Assembly (NCBI GenBank): GCA_020746835.1
Contig: JAGPNK010000004.1
Span: 2,480,001-2,544,000 of the forward strand
DNA from: Stachybotrys elegans
Lineage: Eukaryota; Ascomycota; Sordariomycetes; Hypocreales; Stachybotryaceae
Length of the DNA: 64,000 bases
Direction of reading: 5' to 3'
The translations under genes were made by a program, and so were the position numbers. Below the pieces are notes generated by a model. That model had not been told where the DNA came from. It saw only the letters and a list, made by a program, of their open reading frames with translations, and ran no database searches. Positions 46,579 to 57,482 of this stretch are shown one piece after another (positions within the stretch are counted from its first letter, which is position 1; every line of letters begins with the position of its first letter).

Positions 46579-47244
46579 GGAGGGGCCCGAGCGAGATTGC
46601 GATCTGGGGTGCATACAGTAGTCGATTGACTTAGTTTGGTATCCGTGGTCGGACTCTTCTTAACACGGGTTGTATCGTTCATCCAATTTCCCCCAAACCA
46701 GGCCTATGCTGCGTTATGCGGGAGGCTTGGACAGCCAGTACTCACGCAATGCTATAATTATGTATTAGTAGGCTGAATGCAGGCTGAATGCAGGCTGTGA
46801 CATTGCAAGCGGCATCTTGTCTTCCGGATGCCTCCCGAGCCCACTGTCATAAAATGCCATAATTATCGACAATCTATTCGACGCCGAGCAAGACAAGACC
46901 TCAAACAAGCCATGATCGACCCATCCGTTGGCATGTTTGTCGTAATTGTTGATCTGATCGGCATCTCTGTGACATGTTGCAAGTTCCCGGCCGTTGCCCG
47001 TCCTGTCTCAGGTACTGTTTCATCGTGGTGGACTGAGCGAGTTGCCGCTCTCCGCATGAACTCCACAACATTAACATCAACACTTGAGATGACTATAAAG
47101 ACAAAGGTTAAATCGTCCCAAGTCGACTTTGAAAATCATCAATTCATTCCATTCAATCTCATTCAGCTTCTTTGTCTTCTTCTTTAAGCCTCTTAATACC
47201 CACCACTCTTTACTTCCCACCTCCACCCAAACAAATCCTTCAAA
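46579..47244. promoter_or_regulatory. Intergenic region with a tandem 11-bp repeat, promoter of secreted protein
   Basis: Two adjacent copies of GGCTGAATGCA begin at 46771 and are followed by a third partial copy, GGCTG. A TATA-like CTATAAAG at about 47093 is followed by a CT/CA-rich leader ending in CAAA before ATG 47245, typical of highly expressed fungal secreted proteins. Confidence 0.5.
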
Positions 47245-47613
47245 ATGGTTCGCATCACCCTTGTCGCTCTTATCTGTAAGTGTCACCCCTTTCCAAGTCA
47301 TCAAAGTTGAATCCTAACCATCGCAGTCGCTGCTGCTGCTTCGGCTCAGCTGGTTCCCAACAACGCTGGCGCTCGGGATGTCGGTAATGGACAGGGTCTC
47401 CAGTTCACCACCGGTGGCTGCGTCAGCGATGCCGACTGCCAGGAGGGATGCTGCGCTGGCGGAGCTACCTCGGCCACTGGTCTGGCCGCCGGTATCTGCT
47501 CCGGCATCGGTGCCGAGTTCCAGAACGGCAAGACTGGCTGCGGCTTCAACGACCCCAACGCCTCCCAGAACATTGCCGATGCTCAGGCTCTGTCCGCTGA
47601 GCAGGGCTTCTAG
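47245..47613 (+). CDS. Small cysteine-rich secreted protein, BAS2-like
   Basis: Exons 47245-47275 and 47327-47613 give 105 residues. The signal peptide (MVRITLVALIFAAAASAQ) is split by the intron. The mature part has NNAGARDVGNGQG, TTGGCVSDADCQEGCCAGG, and ICSGIGAEFQNGKTGCGF, with six cysteines likely forming three disulfides. From memory this pattern resembles the biotrophy-associated secreted protein 2 group described in rice blast fungus and found in many plant-associated and saprotrophic ascomycetes. A function in plant interaction is known only for some members. Size, cysteine pattern and strong promoter fit a secreted effector-like or surface protein. Confidence 0.85.
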
Positions 47614-47991
47614 ATTGCCCTCAGCCGACAGGGCGGATACTCGGAAGCTGGACTTCACGGGCCTAGGGCTGTAGATGGCTGGTCACGCTTATGAACCTCG
47701 CGACTGCTGCTCGGCACCCTGGGGCTCCTATTCAGACTGGAGCTGAAGGAGCTTTGCGAATTGGTTTGGAGTAATCTGTCTCGATGCAGGTGCTGCAGGA
47801 GCGGTGAACCGACGATCACACCTTTACAATACTCTACCGCTTAGATCTTACTCTAATAAACACAATACGTAAATCGACGAATGCCTTTATAGTGACTCGA
47901 ATGTATCGTGTTTTCTTGACACAGTCAGATGCGCCCCGTCAATGCGAATAGTTGTCTGGGTATGCCTAACAAGGTAGAAGATATCCCTGGT
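47614..47991. other. Convergent 3' region
   Basis: About 380 bases between the ends of the small secreted protein gene and the kinase-like gene; presumed untranslated tails, no gene seen. Confidence 0.45.
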
Positions 47992-49327
47992 TCACGGCTG
48001 TTGCTGTTCTTCATCTTCCTCCCCAACCCCATACTTGTCAAGGAGATATTTGAAGTCATCCAAAACCCTGTTCGTCATTTCAGATATGTCAGCTTTCATT
48101 CTTTTCTCACAATGATGAATTGAAGACTGAACACTGAGACAAACAATAGAAGAATGGGCCAAAAGGATGAGTGAAAGAAAAATATGGACACAGACTGTTG
48201 CCGAGATGGAGAACCCCTGAAGCACGCTGAGTGCATAAAGTTCGTTTTCGCACTGTAGAGTCTGTTCCGATCGTCCCACTCTTCCTCTGGCTCGCTCGGG
48301 CGACAGTTACGCCGATACTCGCTCCTGTACACTTCGGCTCGGAGGCCATGGCGCTCAGCACGCCAAATCCCAAGCTCCATCTCGTTGTGGCCATAATAGG
48401 CTGCGCAGTCGTAGATCCAGGGGTCGCCGGTTCCGGCTTCTGTTCCCACATTGCCGTCCCACATATCACCGTGAATGAGCACTGGCTCAACGACACGGCC
48501 CTCTTTCTCAAGAGCCCCGACTAGCCGAGGGATGATATGTGACTGTACACGACGATAAGCAGCTTCAAGCTCGTCCCATACACCATTTGTTCCAACATCT
48601 TGCACGTAGGCTTTGTCCAGGAGTTTCCTAAAGAACGAGGTCCAACTCTTGTCCCAGTCGATAGCCTGCAGACGTGATCCATCGTAGGTTTGTACTGGAA
48701 ACCCGAACATGCCTGTTGGAGACTTTGACTGAGGGCTCTGATGCATTTCTGCCACCCGCGCACCCAGCCTGACAGGGTCAGGTAACATGCCTTGTGTGAA
48801 TTCTTTGTATTCAACAAGAATGAAGTGGCGTAGAGGCATTATATCCTTGAGCTTGCCCCATCCCATGGGCTTGGGGACAAAGTTGGGCGCTGCTCTATGG
48901 AGAGCTTCCATTCCCATAAACTCGCCACGGAGCTGTTCCAGTCCCATTTCTCCAGAAACATACTGTAAAACTGCGTCAATGGCGGAAGAGAGAATGTAAT
49001 GGAAGTTAGTCAACAGCGAAGCTGACCTTGAGGAAGTATGGCGTTGGCCTGCCATCACCATCGACTGCCTCAATTTTGGCGGTAAAAGACCAAGCAGATT
49101 CTCCAAGCTTGTGTGCGCTCAAAGCTCTAGTCCCGAGTGGCAGGGCTATCAACTATTAGCAAGACTATTTTACCGCAAACGAATAATTCTGTGGGATTAG
49201 GGGAAACCAGCAAAGGCACTATACCATCACGAACTGCTTGGTCGACGGGCAATTCTTGGGGTAACGTTGAGAGGAAAGTAGGCGCCTCCGCCTTCATCTG
49301 ATATTGAATTTCAGTCGTCCCAGCCAT
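47992..49327 (-). CDS. Fructosamine-kinase-like protein (Fn3K family)
   Basis: Exons 49327-49225, 49145-49027, 48962-48226 and probably 48100-47992 give about 355 residues. The protein kinase-like fold is shown by ESAWSFTAKIEAVDGDG, PYFLKYVSGEMGLEQLRGEF, KSPTGMFGF, the catalytic HGDMWDGN and the metal-binding IYDCAAYYGHNEMELG. Family members phosphorylate fructosamines or ribulosamines on glycated proteins, allowing repair; fungal members mostly lack biochemical proof. The first three exons join unambiguously, restoring the family-like VRDALPLGTRALSAHKLG. The last intron (48101-48225) is my best choice by phase, but the exact C-terminus is uncertain. The gene is divergent from the MFS gene at 49727. 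Confidence 0.85.
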
Positions 49328-49726
49328 TCTCTCATATATTAATGGCCTCTGGAGCTATTGTGTCGATGGCAATGGAGCAGGAGCGGGGAAACACATCCTG
49401 TCTGAAAATGTAGGCCACGGCCAGATAGGACAAGCAGGTTGCATCCTGTGGCGGCGCTTATACGTCCAATAGGTAAGAGCCTAGTTGAACCCCCTCATCG
49501 AGGCGCTCTGGGCAACAAGGACCAACACTGCTGATTGGGCTCAGAGGGAAGACGGCCCCGCCAAAGTTGCATAAGATTGGCCATATTGAGAACTTGCCCC
49601 TGTCACGGACCGAACCAACAGTCCAAATGTCTTGACCCGAACACCGAACACCGGATGCAAACACAGGACAACAAAACTCGCAAACCTCTTATTTCTAACG
49701 AAACCTATCGATTTTTCAAGACAACA
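49328..49726. promoter_or_regulatory. Divergent promoter, Fn3K-like / MFS
   Basis: About 400 bases separate the two starts. An in-frame upstream ATG at 49655 could extend the MFS N-terminus by 24 residues, but ATG 49727 has the better context (ACAACAATGA). No distinctive operator was seen. Confidence 0.45.
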
Positions 49727-51458
49727 ATGAAAACCTCCCCGGTCGTGACTCGTGGCGACCTTGAAGACATTCAGCAGCCTCCAGAACCCCCGTTCACAAC
49801 ATTCACAACATGGCAAAAAAGATGGATCCTTTTCCTGGCCGCTTTCACTGGCATGTTCTCTCCATTGAGCAGTTTCATATTTTATCCAGCAATCACCTCC
49901 ATCGCAAACGGATTAAACGTCTCAGTTGATCTTGTCAACCTGGCTGTTACAACCTACATGGCAATATCCGGCCTTGTTCCAGCTATCCTAGGCAATGCTG
50001 CCGATAGAATCGGACGAAGGCCTATCTATATCCTCGCTCTCTCGCTCTACTTAGCAGCGAATTTGGGCTTGTCGGTGCAAAATTCTTACGCTGGGCTCCT
50101 CATTCTGAGGATGCTTCAAAGCGCTGGAAGTTCTGGTCGGTACAGCCCAAGCAGTGACAGCAAATGCCCTTGGTAACCAAATTATATCGCCCAGGTACTA
50201 TATCCCTCGGATATGGAGTCATATCAGACATTTGCACCCGGGAAGAACGTGGCTCATATGTCGGCATTCTCCTGCTGGGGTATGGTCTCCCCCAAGATCC
50301 CTCCGTCATGGCAACTCTGACGATGCTAGACCAAATGTCGCTCCACCTGTAGGCCCTATACTTGGCGGGATTCTAGCGGCAAGACTGGGCTGGCATTGGA
50401 TCTTCCGATTTCTTTGCATCCTGGGAGGCTCATGCCTGCTTCTCTTGCTGCTGGCTCTGCCCGAGACATCTCGCGTGATTGTCGGAAACGGTAGTCTCCA
50501 AGCCAGAGGCATCCATCGTACTTGGTTGCCTACCATAGAAAAGACGCATTTAGATGCCAATGGCCGGGAAGATACTGCTCCCTGCAAAGCAACATATTCG
50601 TCAAAGCTCCCCAACCCTTTGGCATGCTTAAGGCTTCTCGCCATTAAAGACACGCTGGTCGTTCTCCTCTGCAACGGCATCTTTTATACTATTTACTGCT
50701 GCATTCAGGCATCTCTCTCGACTTTATTCATCCATGAGTATGGCTATGGGGACATGGAGGCTGGGTTCATCTATGTCCCCTTCGGCGTGGCATGTCTCAT
50801 CAGCACAGTCTCTTGGGGTAAGCGTTTCTGATTCTTGAGCATCGAATAGTTGATGCGAGCTTGACAGGAAAACTGCTGGACTGGGATTATGCGCGCATAG
50901 CAAGCCGCGCTGGCATCTCACTTGACCAGGCGAGATCGCAAATGTCGGAGAGATTCCCAATCCGAACAGCTCGATTACGCAGCGGGCTGTACCTGGCGGT
51001 TGTCAATACTGTTGCAACAGCTGCATATGGATGGACAATCCAGCGTCATTTGGTGAGAAACCTGCAGCTCCGTAATGAAGACTATATATACTAAGCCTGA
51101 ATTCTAGCACGTATCTGTACCCTTAGTTCTGCAGACCTTTGTTGGGTTTTCTACAACTGGTCTCTTCGTGGTAGGAATCTTGCTGTGATTATGGGATATT
51201 AGGCTGAGATTGACGCAGGCTTTGGGAACATTGCTCACAGACTTGAATACCGACAGGTCATCTACTGCCGCAGCATCAGCTAACTTGATTCGCTGTGCTC
51301 TGTCGGCCGGGGCTCTTGCTGGCCTCCAACCACTCATGGATCATGTAGGAATTGGCTGGTGTTTTACACTCTTTGGTATGCTGGGAGGTCTCTGCGCGCC
51401 GGCAATTTTGTGGCTGATGAGCGTGGATACGAGAATTTCCGATCTTGTGCCCCAATAG
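49727..51458 (+). CDS. MFS multidrug transporter, DHA1-like (Qdr type)
   Basis: Exons 49727-50135, 50195-50279, 50330-50817, 50868-51052, 51108-51170 and 51219-51458 give 489 residues and about 12 helices. Motif A is NAADRIGRRPIY. After splicing, the central region reads ISLGYGVISDICTREERGSYVG and then NVAPPVGPILGGILAARLGW, the motif C region of fungal 12-helix exporters. The second half contains SLSTLFIHEYGYGDMEAGFIYVPFGVAC, and the C-terminus has CALSAGALAGLQPLMDHVGIGWCFTLFG. The many short introns make the raw frames look broken, but every join is in phase. The family exports toxic organic compounds, such as quinidine-like drugs. Substrate unknown. Confidence 0.88.
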
Positions 51459-51786
51459 GGCCAAAACCAGTGACTTTGAGAAACCCAACTGGGAAGATTC
51501 GGACAATAGTTTTGACAATTGGCAGTCAAATATACACCAACCGGTGACGGGCGCGGAGTCTCTGCGACTGTTTACATCAAGATGTGGGGTAGCATTCATG
51601 GTGGACAGCTGGGACAGGTTAAAAACATTGGTCAACCAACTGGCTACTATGGAGTAAGCAAGCGGGGTTATCAGGAAGAGACCTTCCTTCTCTGCATTGA
51701 AGCTACGATACTCAGATCATCACATATTTGTTGGACTCCGCGTCAAGAATGGTATGTATTTGCCCACCATGCATGTGAATGACACT
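51459..51786. promoter_or_regulatory. Short spacer upstream of NLR-like gene
   Basis: The 328 bases between the MFS stop and the chosen NLR start form its promoter and leader. In-frame ATGs at 51754 and 51769 could move the start slightly upstream. A GTATGT at about 51753 could mark a leader intron. Confidence 0.4.
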
Positions 51787-54700
51787 ATGGCTGATATCTT
51801 CCGTGACGTTTCACGGTTACAACTGCAGTTTTCCCGGAGACTTTTCACATCATCTAGGGGACGCAATAAAGGCAGCAGCCCCAAATGGGAGACAGAAGAG
51901 TCACCAGAGCCCTCGATTTTCAGTTCGAGGATCCATTCAAAGCCTGCTAATGCGGAGGATTATGCGGGGTTGGTTCAGTCGCCTTCGCTAACTGAGTCGG
52001 CGGCAGCAATACCGAGCCATCCCACTCCAACCGGCTCTGGTCATATCGGGGACCCTCTCGGCTTGTCTTTACTGTATGCACCGGAGTCTCCTCACTCAAC
52101 TGACATCATCTTCATACATGGCTTGGGAGGCTCCAGCCGGTCAACATGGTGCAAAGACCGCCGACTGGACCTCTTCTGGCCACAGGAATGGCTACCCAAG
52201 GACAGTGTTGTCCAAAATGCTAGGATATTTTCCTTCGGGTACAATGCCAAGTTCCGTTCCCCGACACAGATGTCGACTTTGGGGATCTCCGACTTCTCCA
52301 AAAGTCTACTTTACGATATGCTGTTCATCACGGATACCCACGGCAGACCCCTTAACATTGGCGAGGTCAGTAGTTTGGCTATGGCAACGACCATGGAGCC
52401 TCTCTTACATTGTCCACTCTAGGTGCCAATTGCTTTCGTCACTCATTCTATGGGTGGACTTGTGTTCAAGAAGGTAAAGAGACTACTACGACACCGAAGC
52501 GTCTAACAGTGGCTAAGCCCTCTACCAAAGGCATACATTGATGCTCAGGCCGATGTTCGATGTGCCAAAATCGTCAAATCCATCAAGGCTGCCATTTTTC
52601 TCTCAACCCCTCATCATGGAGCCAACTTGGCTCAGTTTCTCAATCGGGTTCTTACCATCAACTTCAAATCGTCTCCGAAAGACTATATCGCGGAACTCAG
52701 TAACAATGGACCCTTTGTTCAAACTCTGAATGAACAGTTTCGCCCTTTCGCAGACGACCTCCAGATCTTCTCATTTTATGAGACCCTAAAAACCTCTTTT
52801 GGTCTAGCTTCCGTGGTATGGCAATCAGTCATGAGACTCTAGCACGAGTGTTGGCAATGAACGATGATCTAATAAGCAACCAGTTAATACTAGAACCTTC
52901 ACAGGCTCAACTTGGGTATGGGACAGAAGTGTCGCGATCCCTCAATGCCGACCATCAGAACGTATGCAAGTTCAACAGTCCCCAAGACTCCAACTTTAAG
53001 GTTATTTTGGGAGCACTTAGATCTGTAGTGTCGTCGTCTGCTGCTGGTGGTATGCCAGGCCAACCCGCAAACAAGAACCATAGCTGACTAAATGCCAGGA
53101 ATGCGCTTGTCCATAGAGGAGCAAACTCATCTGAGTGAGATGCTAGACATTACAGAGTCCTTCGATGATGATCTCCAACTCTTCAGTGGCCGGCGTGCGG
53201 AAGGCACATGCAAGTGGGTGCTTGAGGTACCATGCATCCAATCTTGGATGCTATCTCTGGGACGCTCAGAAATCATCTGGCTTCAGGGACGACCAGGGCG
53301 TGGCAAATCTGTCATCGCAGCCTTCTTGATCAACCAACTCCAGGACAGCAATGCTCTGACCCAGTATTTTTTCTTTAGGGCAGGAGATGAAACCAAGGAT
53401 TCCATGGCTTTACTCTTGAAGGCATTGGTATATCAGACGGCCGTTCAAGTACCGGCATTTGGAAGGGCAGTGCTTGAGATACCCGACAATGGATATCGAA
53501 CCAATAGTGACTGGAAGGTCATTTGGAAACAACTCTTCATCGGTATTCTATTCGGAATGGACCTTCAGCAACCGCTCTTTTGGGTAATTGATGGACTTGA
53601 CGAAGCCCGTTCACCACATTCGCTCTTCGAATTGCTTAGCGACATAGAGTCTTCAAAGATTGTCATCAAAGTTCTTGTCTCAAGCCGAGTTGAATCCGTT
53701 CTGTCATTGTCATTTGAGCGGACGAGCACCAAAGTTCCCACGACCATTGTATCTACGGATAACAACGTCGAGGATATGAAGATGCATCTGGAGGAGGAGT
53801 TGAGATACAGCGACTGGGGTAAAGAAATAAAATCAGAAGTCACGAAGCAGGTGCTGAGACAGGCCAACGGCAACTTTCTCTGGGTTCACTTCGTTCTTCA
53901 GGAACTCAGCGACTGCAATACCGAGCTCGACATCAAAGAGCGGTTGAGCGAGCTACCATCAGGGATGGATGATCTGTACCGACGGATGGAGGAGACCATC
54001 TCGAGAATTCGACGACCCAAAGACAAAATTCTCGCTCAGAAGATGCTCATTTGGACTATCTATTCACGGCGCTCACTGTCACTCGAGGAACTTGCAGATA
54101 TCTTAGAGCCTGAGTTTGGTCGGATCCTCAACATTGCAAATACTCTGAGCAGGTTATGCGGCCACTTCATTGCCATTGAAGGTGGAACAAAGGTTGGATT
54201 GGTTCATCAAACAGCTCGAGAATATCTCACCACTGCGTCGGGCCTGCCATTCTCTCTGGACGCTCCAACGGCCCACGCTGGAATTTTTGAAAAGACAATG
54301 GGCGCGTTTCTCGAAACGTCTCTGCGATCCAAGCTGCATAAAACATCTCCAACTTTGTTCGAGTACCGTGCAATTTCTTGGCCGCATCACTTGATCCAAG
54401 CCAATTTGGCCAATCCTAGGAAACTGGAGCTTTTACTGCAGTTCCTTGGCCAGTCGTCGGTCCTGACCTGGATAAATATCCTCGCCTCTTTGGATGAATT
54501 GGAAGTCCTCGTCGATACATCCAAAATCATCCACGGTTTCGCAGTTCACGACATCATGGCAGATCATGATAGCGAGACAGTCGCTCCAAGCCTGTCTGGG
54601 CTCAAATACATGGAGGATTGGTCCCGCGACCTTCTCAGGATACTTGGCAAGTTTGGAGATGCTCTTTCACAAAAGCCGGATGTCATCTTCAATGCGATTG

Positions 54701-56922
54701 CGCCGCTATGTCCCAGAAATTCGGCCATCTACCAAGCTTTCGGGAGCAGCCAATCCAATTCGTTGTCAGTATTAGGTCTTCCTGAAGACTGGGATGATTG
54801 CTTCGCTAGACTCTCCGTCGGCAGCGGAGCGGTTGCTACAAGCTTGTGCTGCCGCGGTGAATTACTTGCAGTCGGAACCTCCGAAGGTCTCATTGTTGTG
54901 TGGGATTCTGTAGCGCTTCTTCGTCAGTGCACTATTGACCACGGCGAGCCCGTGAGTGCGGTCTGCTTCAGTGCCAAAGGAGACATAATGGGCACCTGTG
55001 GCTTTTCTCAGACCAGGATATGGGACGCATACACTGGGCGACAAGTGCAGTCTTTCAACAATCCCGTCAACTTGTACGCACTAAGCATGTGTTTTATCGA
55101 CGGTGATACTACTTTGCTAGTCGGCACCAGACAGAACCGCGTCTTAAAGCTAAACATTATCGGTGAGCCTTCGGGCTCATGGGATTTGGTTCATGAAGAA
55201 ACACAGAATGTGACCGAAGCTCTCGAGACAAAGCTGTACCTCAGCTCTCCAGTGGCAATGGGTCTCACTTTGGATGGAACTCGAGTCGCCATGGCATACA
55301 AGGGATTTCCCTTTAGTGTCTGGTCAATCAATCCGCCAAAACTCCTCCAACGTGTTATCCGCGCTCAGAAACCAGGCCAAGCCTCAAAGCCTCTCCCATT
55401 TGCATCTTCTTTGTCATGGCATCCTGGAGGGGACGAAGTTATGGGGATATTTATGGATGGCTGCACGTTCAAAATGAATGTCATTGATGGCTCGATTCAC
55501 GAGGAAAGGCCCAGTTCTGGTCAAATGCCACTGGCTATTACGTGTAGCCCTGATGGCACCACGTACGCGACTTGCGGCTCGGTCGGATGTATAAAAATAT
55601 TCGACTATGCGACTTCGGCACTTATTTATCAGATCGACTCTGGCGATGCCATAACGTCTCTTTGCTTTGCTCAGAACGGCAAACGGCTTTACGGTATTAG
55701 TGGCAACTACTGCAGTGCTTGGGAGCCTGATGTGCTAAGATACCCTCCATTACGGTCGGATGGATCTGGCCGGAGCCCGATTGAAGACAAAGAGGCAAAT
55801 GCTGATGGGCGTTCAATGTTGGTTTCTGATTCATCTGCCAACGGCTCATCACCAGCCATTACTATCATTGTTCCCTCGCCCAAAGGCGTTCATGAAGTGG
55901 CTTGTGTCGGTGATGAAGACGGTGGCCTTGATCTCTATGATTGCGAATCTGAGAGCAGCTTTCGCATCGACCAAACGCCCATGCGAATGACAATAGACAA
56001 TGCTGCTTGGTCTCAAGAAGGGGATAGATTTTGCTATGTTGAGTTGACCAGTCGAATAACCATCATGGGTCTTGAGTCAGCGTCAGGAAACGACATCAAT
56101 CGTGCAAAGCGATATGAAAGGTTCAAAGCTAAATTTAAGAGCACCGGCAGGCTTCTTCAAGTCCTCCTTCTGCCAGGGTCTTCCTCCCTACTTCTTCTGA
56201 CAGCCACTGCGACGCAGATGTGGTCACTTGGACCAGCCAAGATGATAATGCAGCACGACTTTGAAAAGGGAGATATCTCAAGAAGGTGGATCGTACACCC
56301 ACGGTATCCGGAACATCTTTTGTTGGTTACACCACAGAGTGTGTCGATTCATCGAAGAGACGATCTTTCAGAACTCACCACGTGGTGGTTCAGAAATGCT
56401 CATTCAGGAGAGACGTCAGACGAGTCGCAACTACACGGCTCACATCAAAGTATACCTCGGGAAAATTCAAAAGAAGAGGTCAGAGACGTGCAGAACACCT
56501 ACATTCAAGATCACATTATGGTCAGATTATCTTACCGAGTAGGATCCTGCACTTTGCAACATCGATTCCTTATTCTCGATACATCATCCCTGGATCCAGC
56601 CGCCTCATCTTCCGAAGACAATGAGAAACGATTCTTATGTCCTTTAGACATTCCAGAGGACATTCCAGACATAGTTGAGATGCCTCTCAATATTCTCCTC
56701 AACCGAAAGCTCATTTTTGTCGACCAATACTTCTGGGTGTGTTCCTGGTCTCTGCGCTCTACAAGCGGGGCAGATGCAATACACCGGCATTTCCCTTTAC
56801 CCAAGGATTGGGTGCCACTCCAAAGCTTGGATATGTTGCACGTCACAGAGAGTGGAGGGATACTATGCCCACGGAAAGGCGGACTTGCTATAATACGCAG
56901 CAATATCGCCTCCATGTACTGA
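51787..56922 (+). CDS. NLR-like protein: alpha/beta-hydrolase, NACHT, WD40
   Basis: Exons 51787-52365, 52423-52473, 52531-52815, 52884-53049 and 53099-56922 give 1634 residues. The N-terminal serine-hydrolase domain (DUF676/PGAP1-like) has IIFIHGLGGSSRSTW (HGLGG at 111-115), nucleophile Ser202 in THSMGG, and LSTPHHGANLA. The NACHT ATPase has P-loop GRPGRGKS (424-431) and Walker B LFWVIDGLDEA (about 520-530). A helical region follows, and the C-terminal part, roughly 900-1634, is built of degenerate WD40-type repeats (LAVGTSEGLIVVWDS, GDIMGTCGFSQTRIWDAYTG). This three-part layout is a recognised fungal NLR architecture, in which the repeat domain senses and the hydrolase acts. Immunity-like or incompatibility roles are known for relatives, not for this gene. 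All catalytic motifs appear intact. Confidence 0.92.
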
Positions 56923-57482
56923 AGACGAGACAGGCTTGGCCGCCTATGAACTTGGCTTTTAGTTGCCCCAGTCTTAGTGGATGACATCAGGAGATTTCCT
57001 TTTGGTATTCTCAGTGATAGTTGATTGACGTGCCGTTTGACTGGGCCTTGATGTACAGGCCAGACTACAGTAGCCGCTCGATTGTGAAGTAAGAGAACCG
57101 TGTGACTGGCAGGCCCCTGGCTCAATACACCGAATATTGTGTCTGAGGCTGCAAGGTAGGTTATAACCCAAACTCTCCTTTCTAGCTAACTATATAACAG
57201 CTTCCAGAGAGGGTCATCTAGGTAGTGAAGTATTCATCCTTGAAGTATAAATAATAGTTCAATGGAACGCACTATATATCCCTAGGTGCTTCATCTCGGG
57301 TAGATTCAGCGCAGACCCTTACGTCTACGCCGGGATTTTCTGGCTCCTAAGCAATGCTCTAAGCTAAACTTTCTGCCAACTTTCATCTATTGATTCGGTA
57401 TCGTCTGTATCTGAGGGGCCTCATCAAAGGCAGTGAGCTCCATCTCATTGGGGTAGGCCGGGAATTCCCACATATACTACTG
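56923..57482. other. Convergent 3' region, NLR-like / BBE flavoprotein
   Basis: 560 AT-rich bases between two converging genes, with TATATA-rich words near 57190 and 57270. No gene or repeat was recognised. Confidence 0.45.

Noticed and set aside
45220..46614. Antisense frame of 464 codons opposite the GH43 gene
   Set aside because: The sense strand has full GH43, CBM6 and CBM1 motifs. The antisense product is an Arg/Ala/Gly-rich shadow without domains.
49727..51458. Apparent frameshifts in the second MFS gene suggesting a pseudogene
   Set aside because: Five short GT-AG introns of 48-59 nt restore one continuous 489-residue transporter in phase.
51787..53098. Apparent breaks between hydrolase and NACHT parts suggesting a decayed NLR
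   Set aside because: Four introns join all segments in phase and restore family-typical text around every junction.
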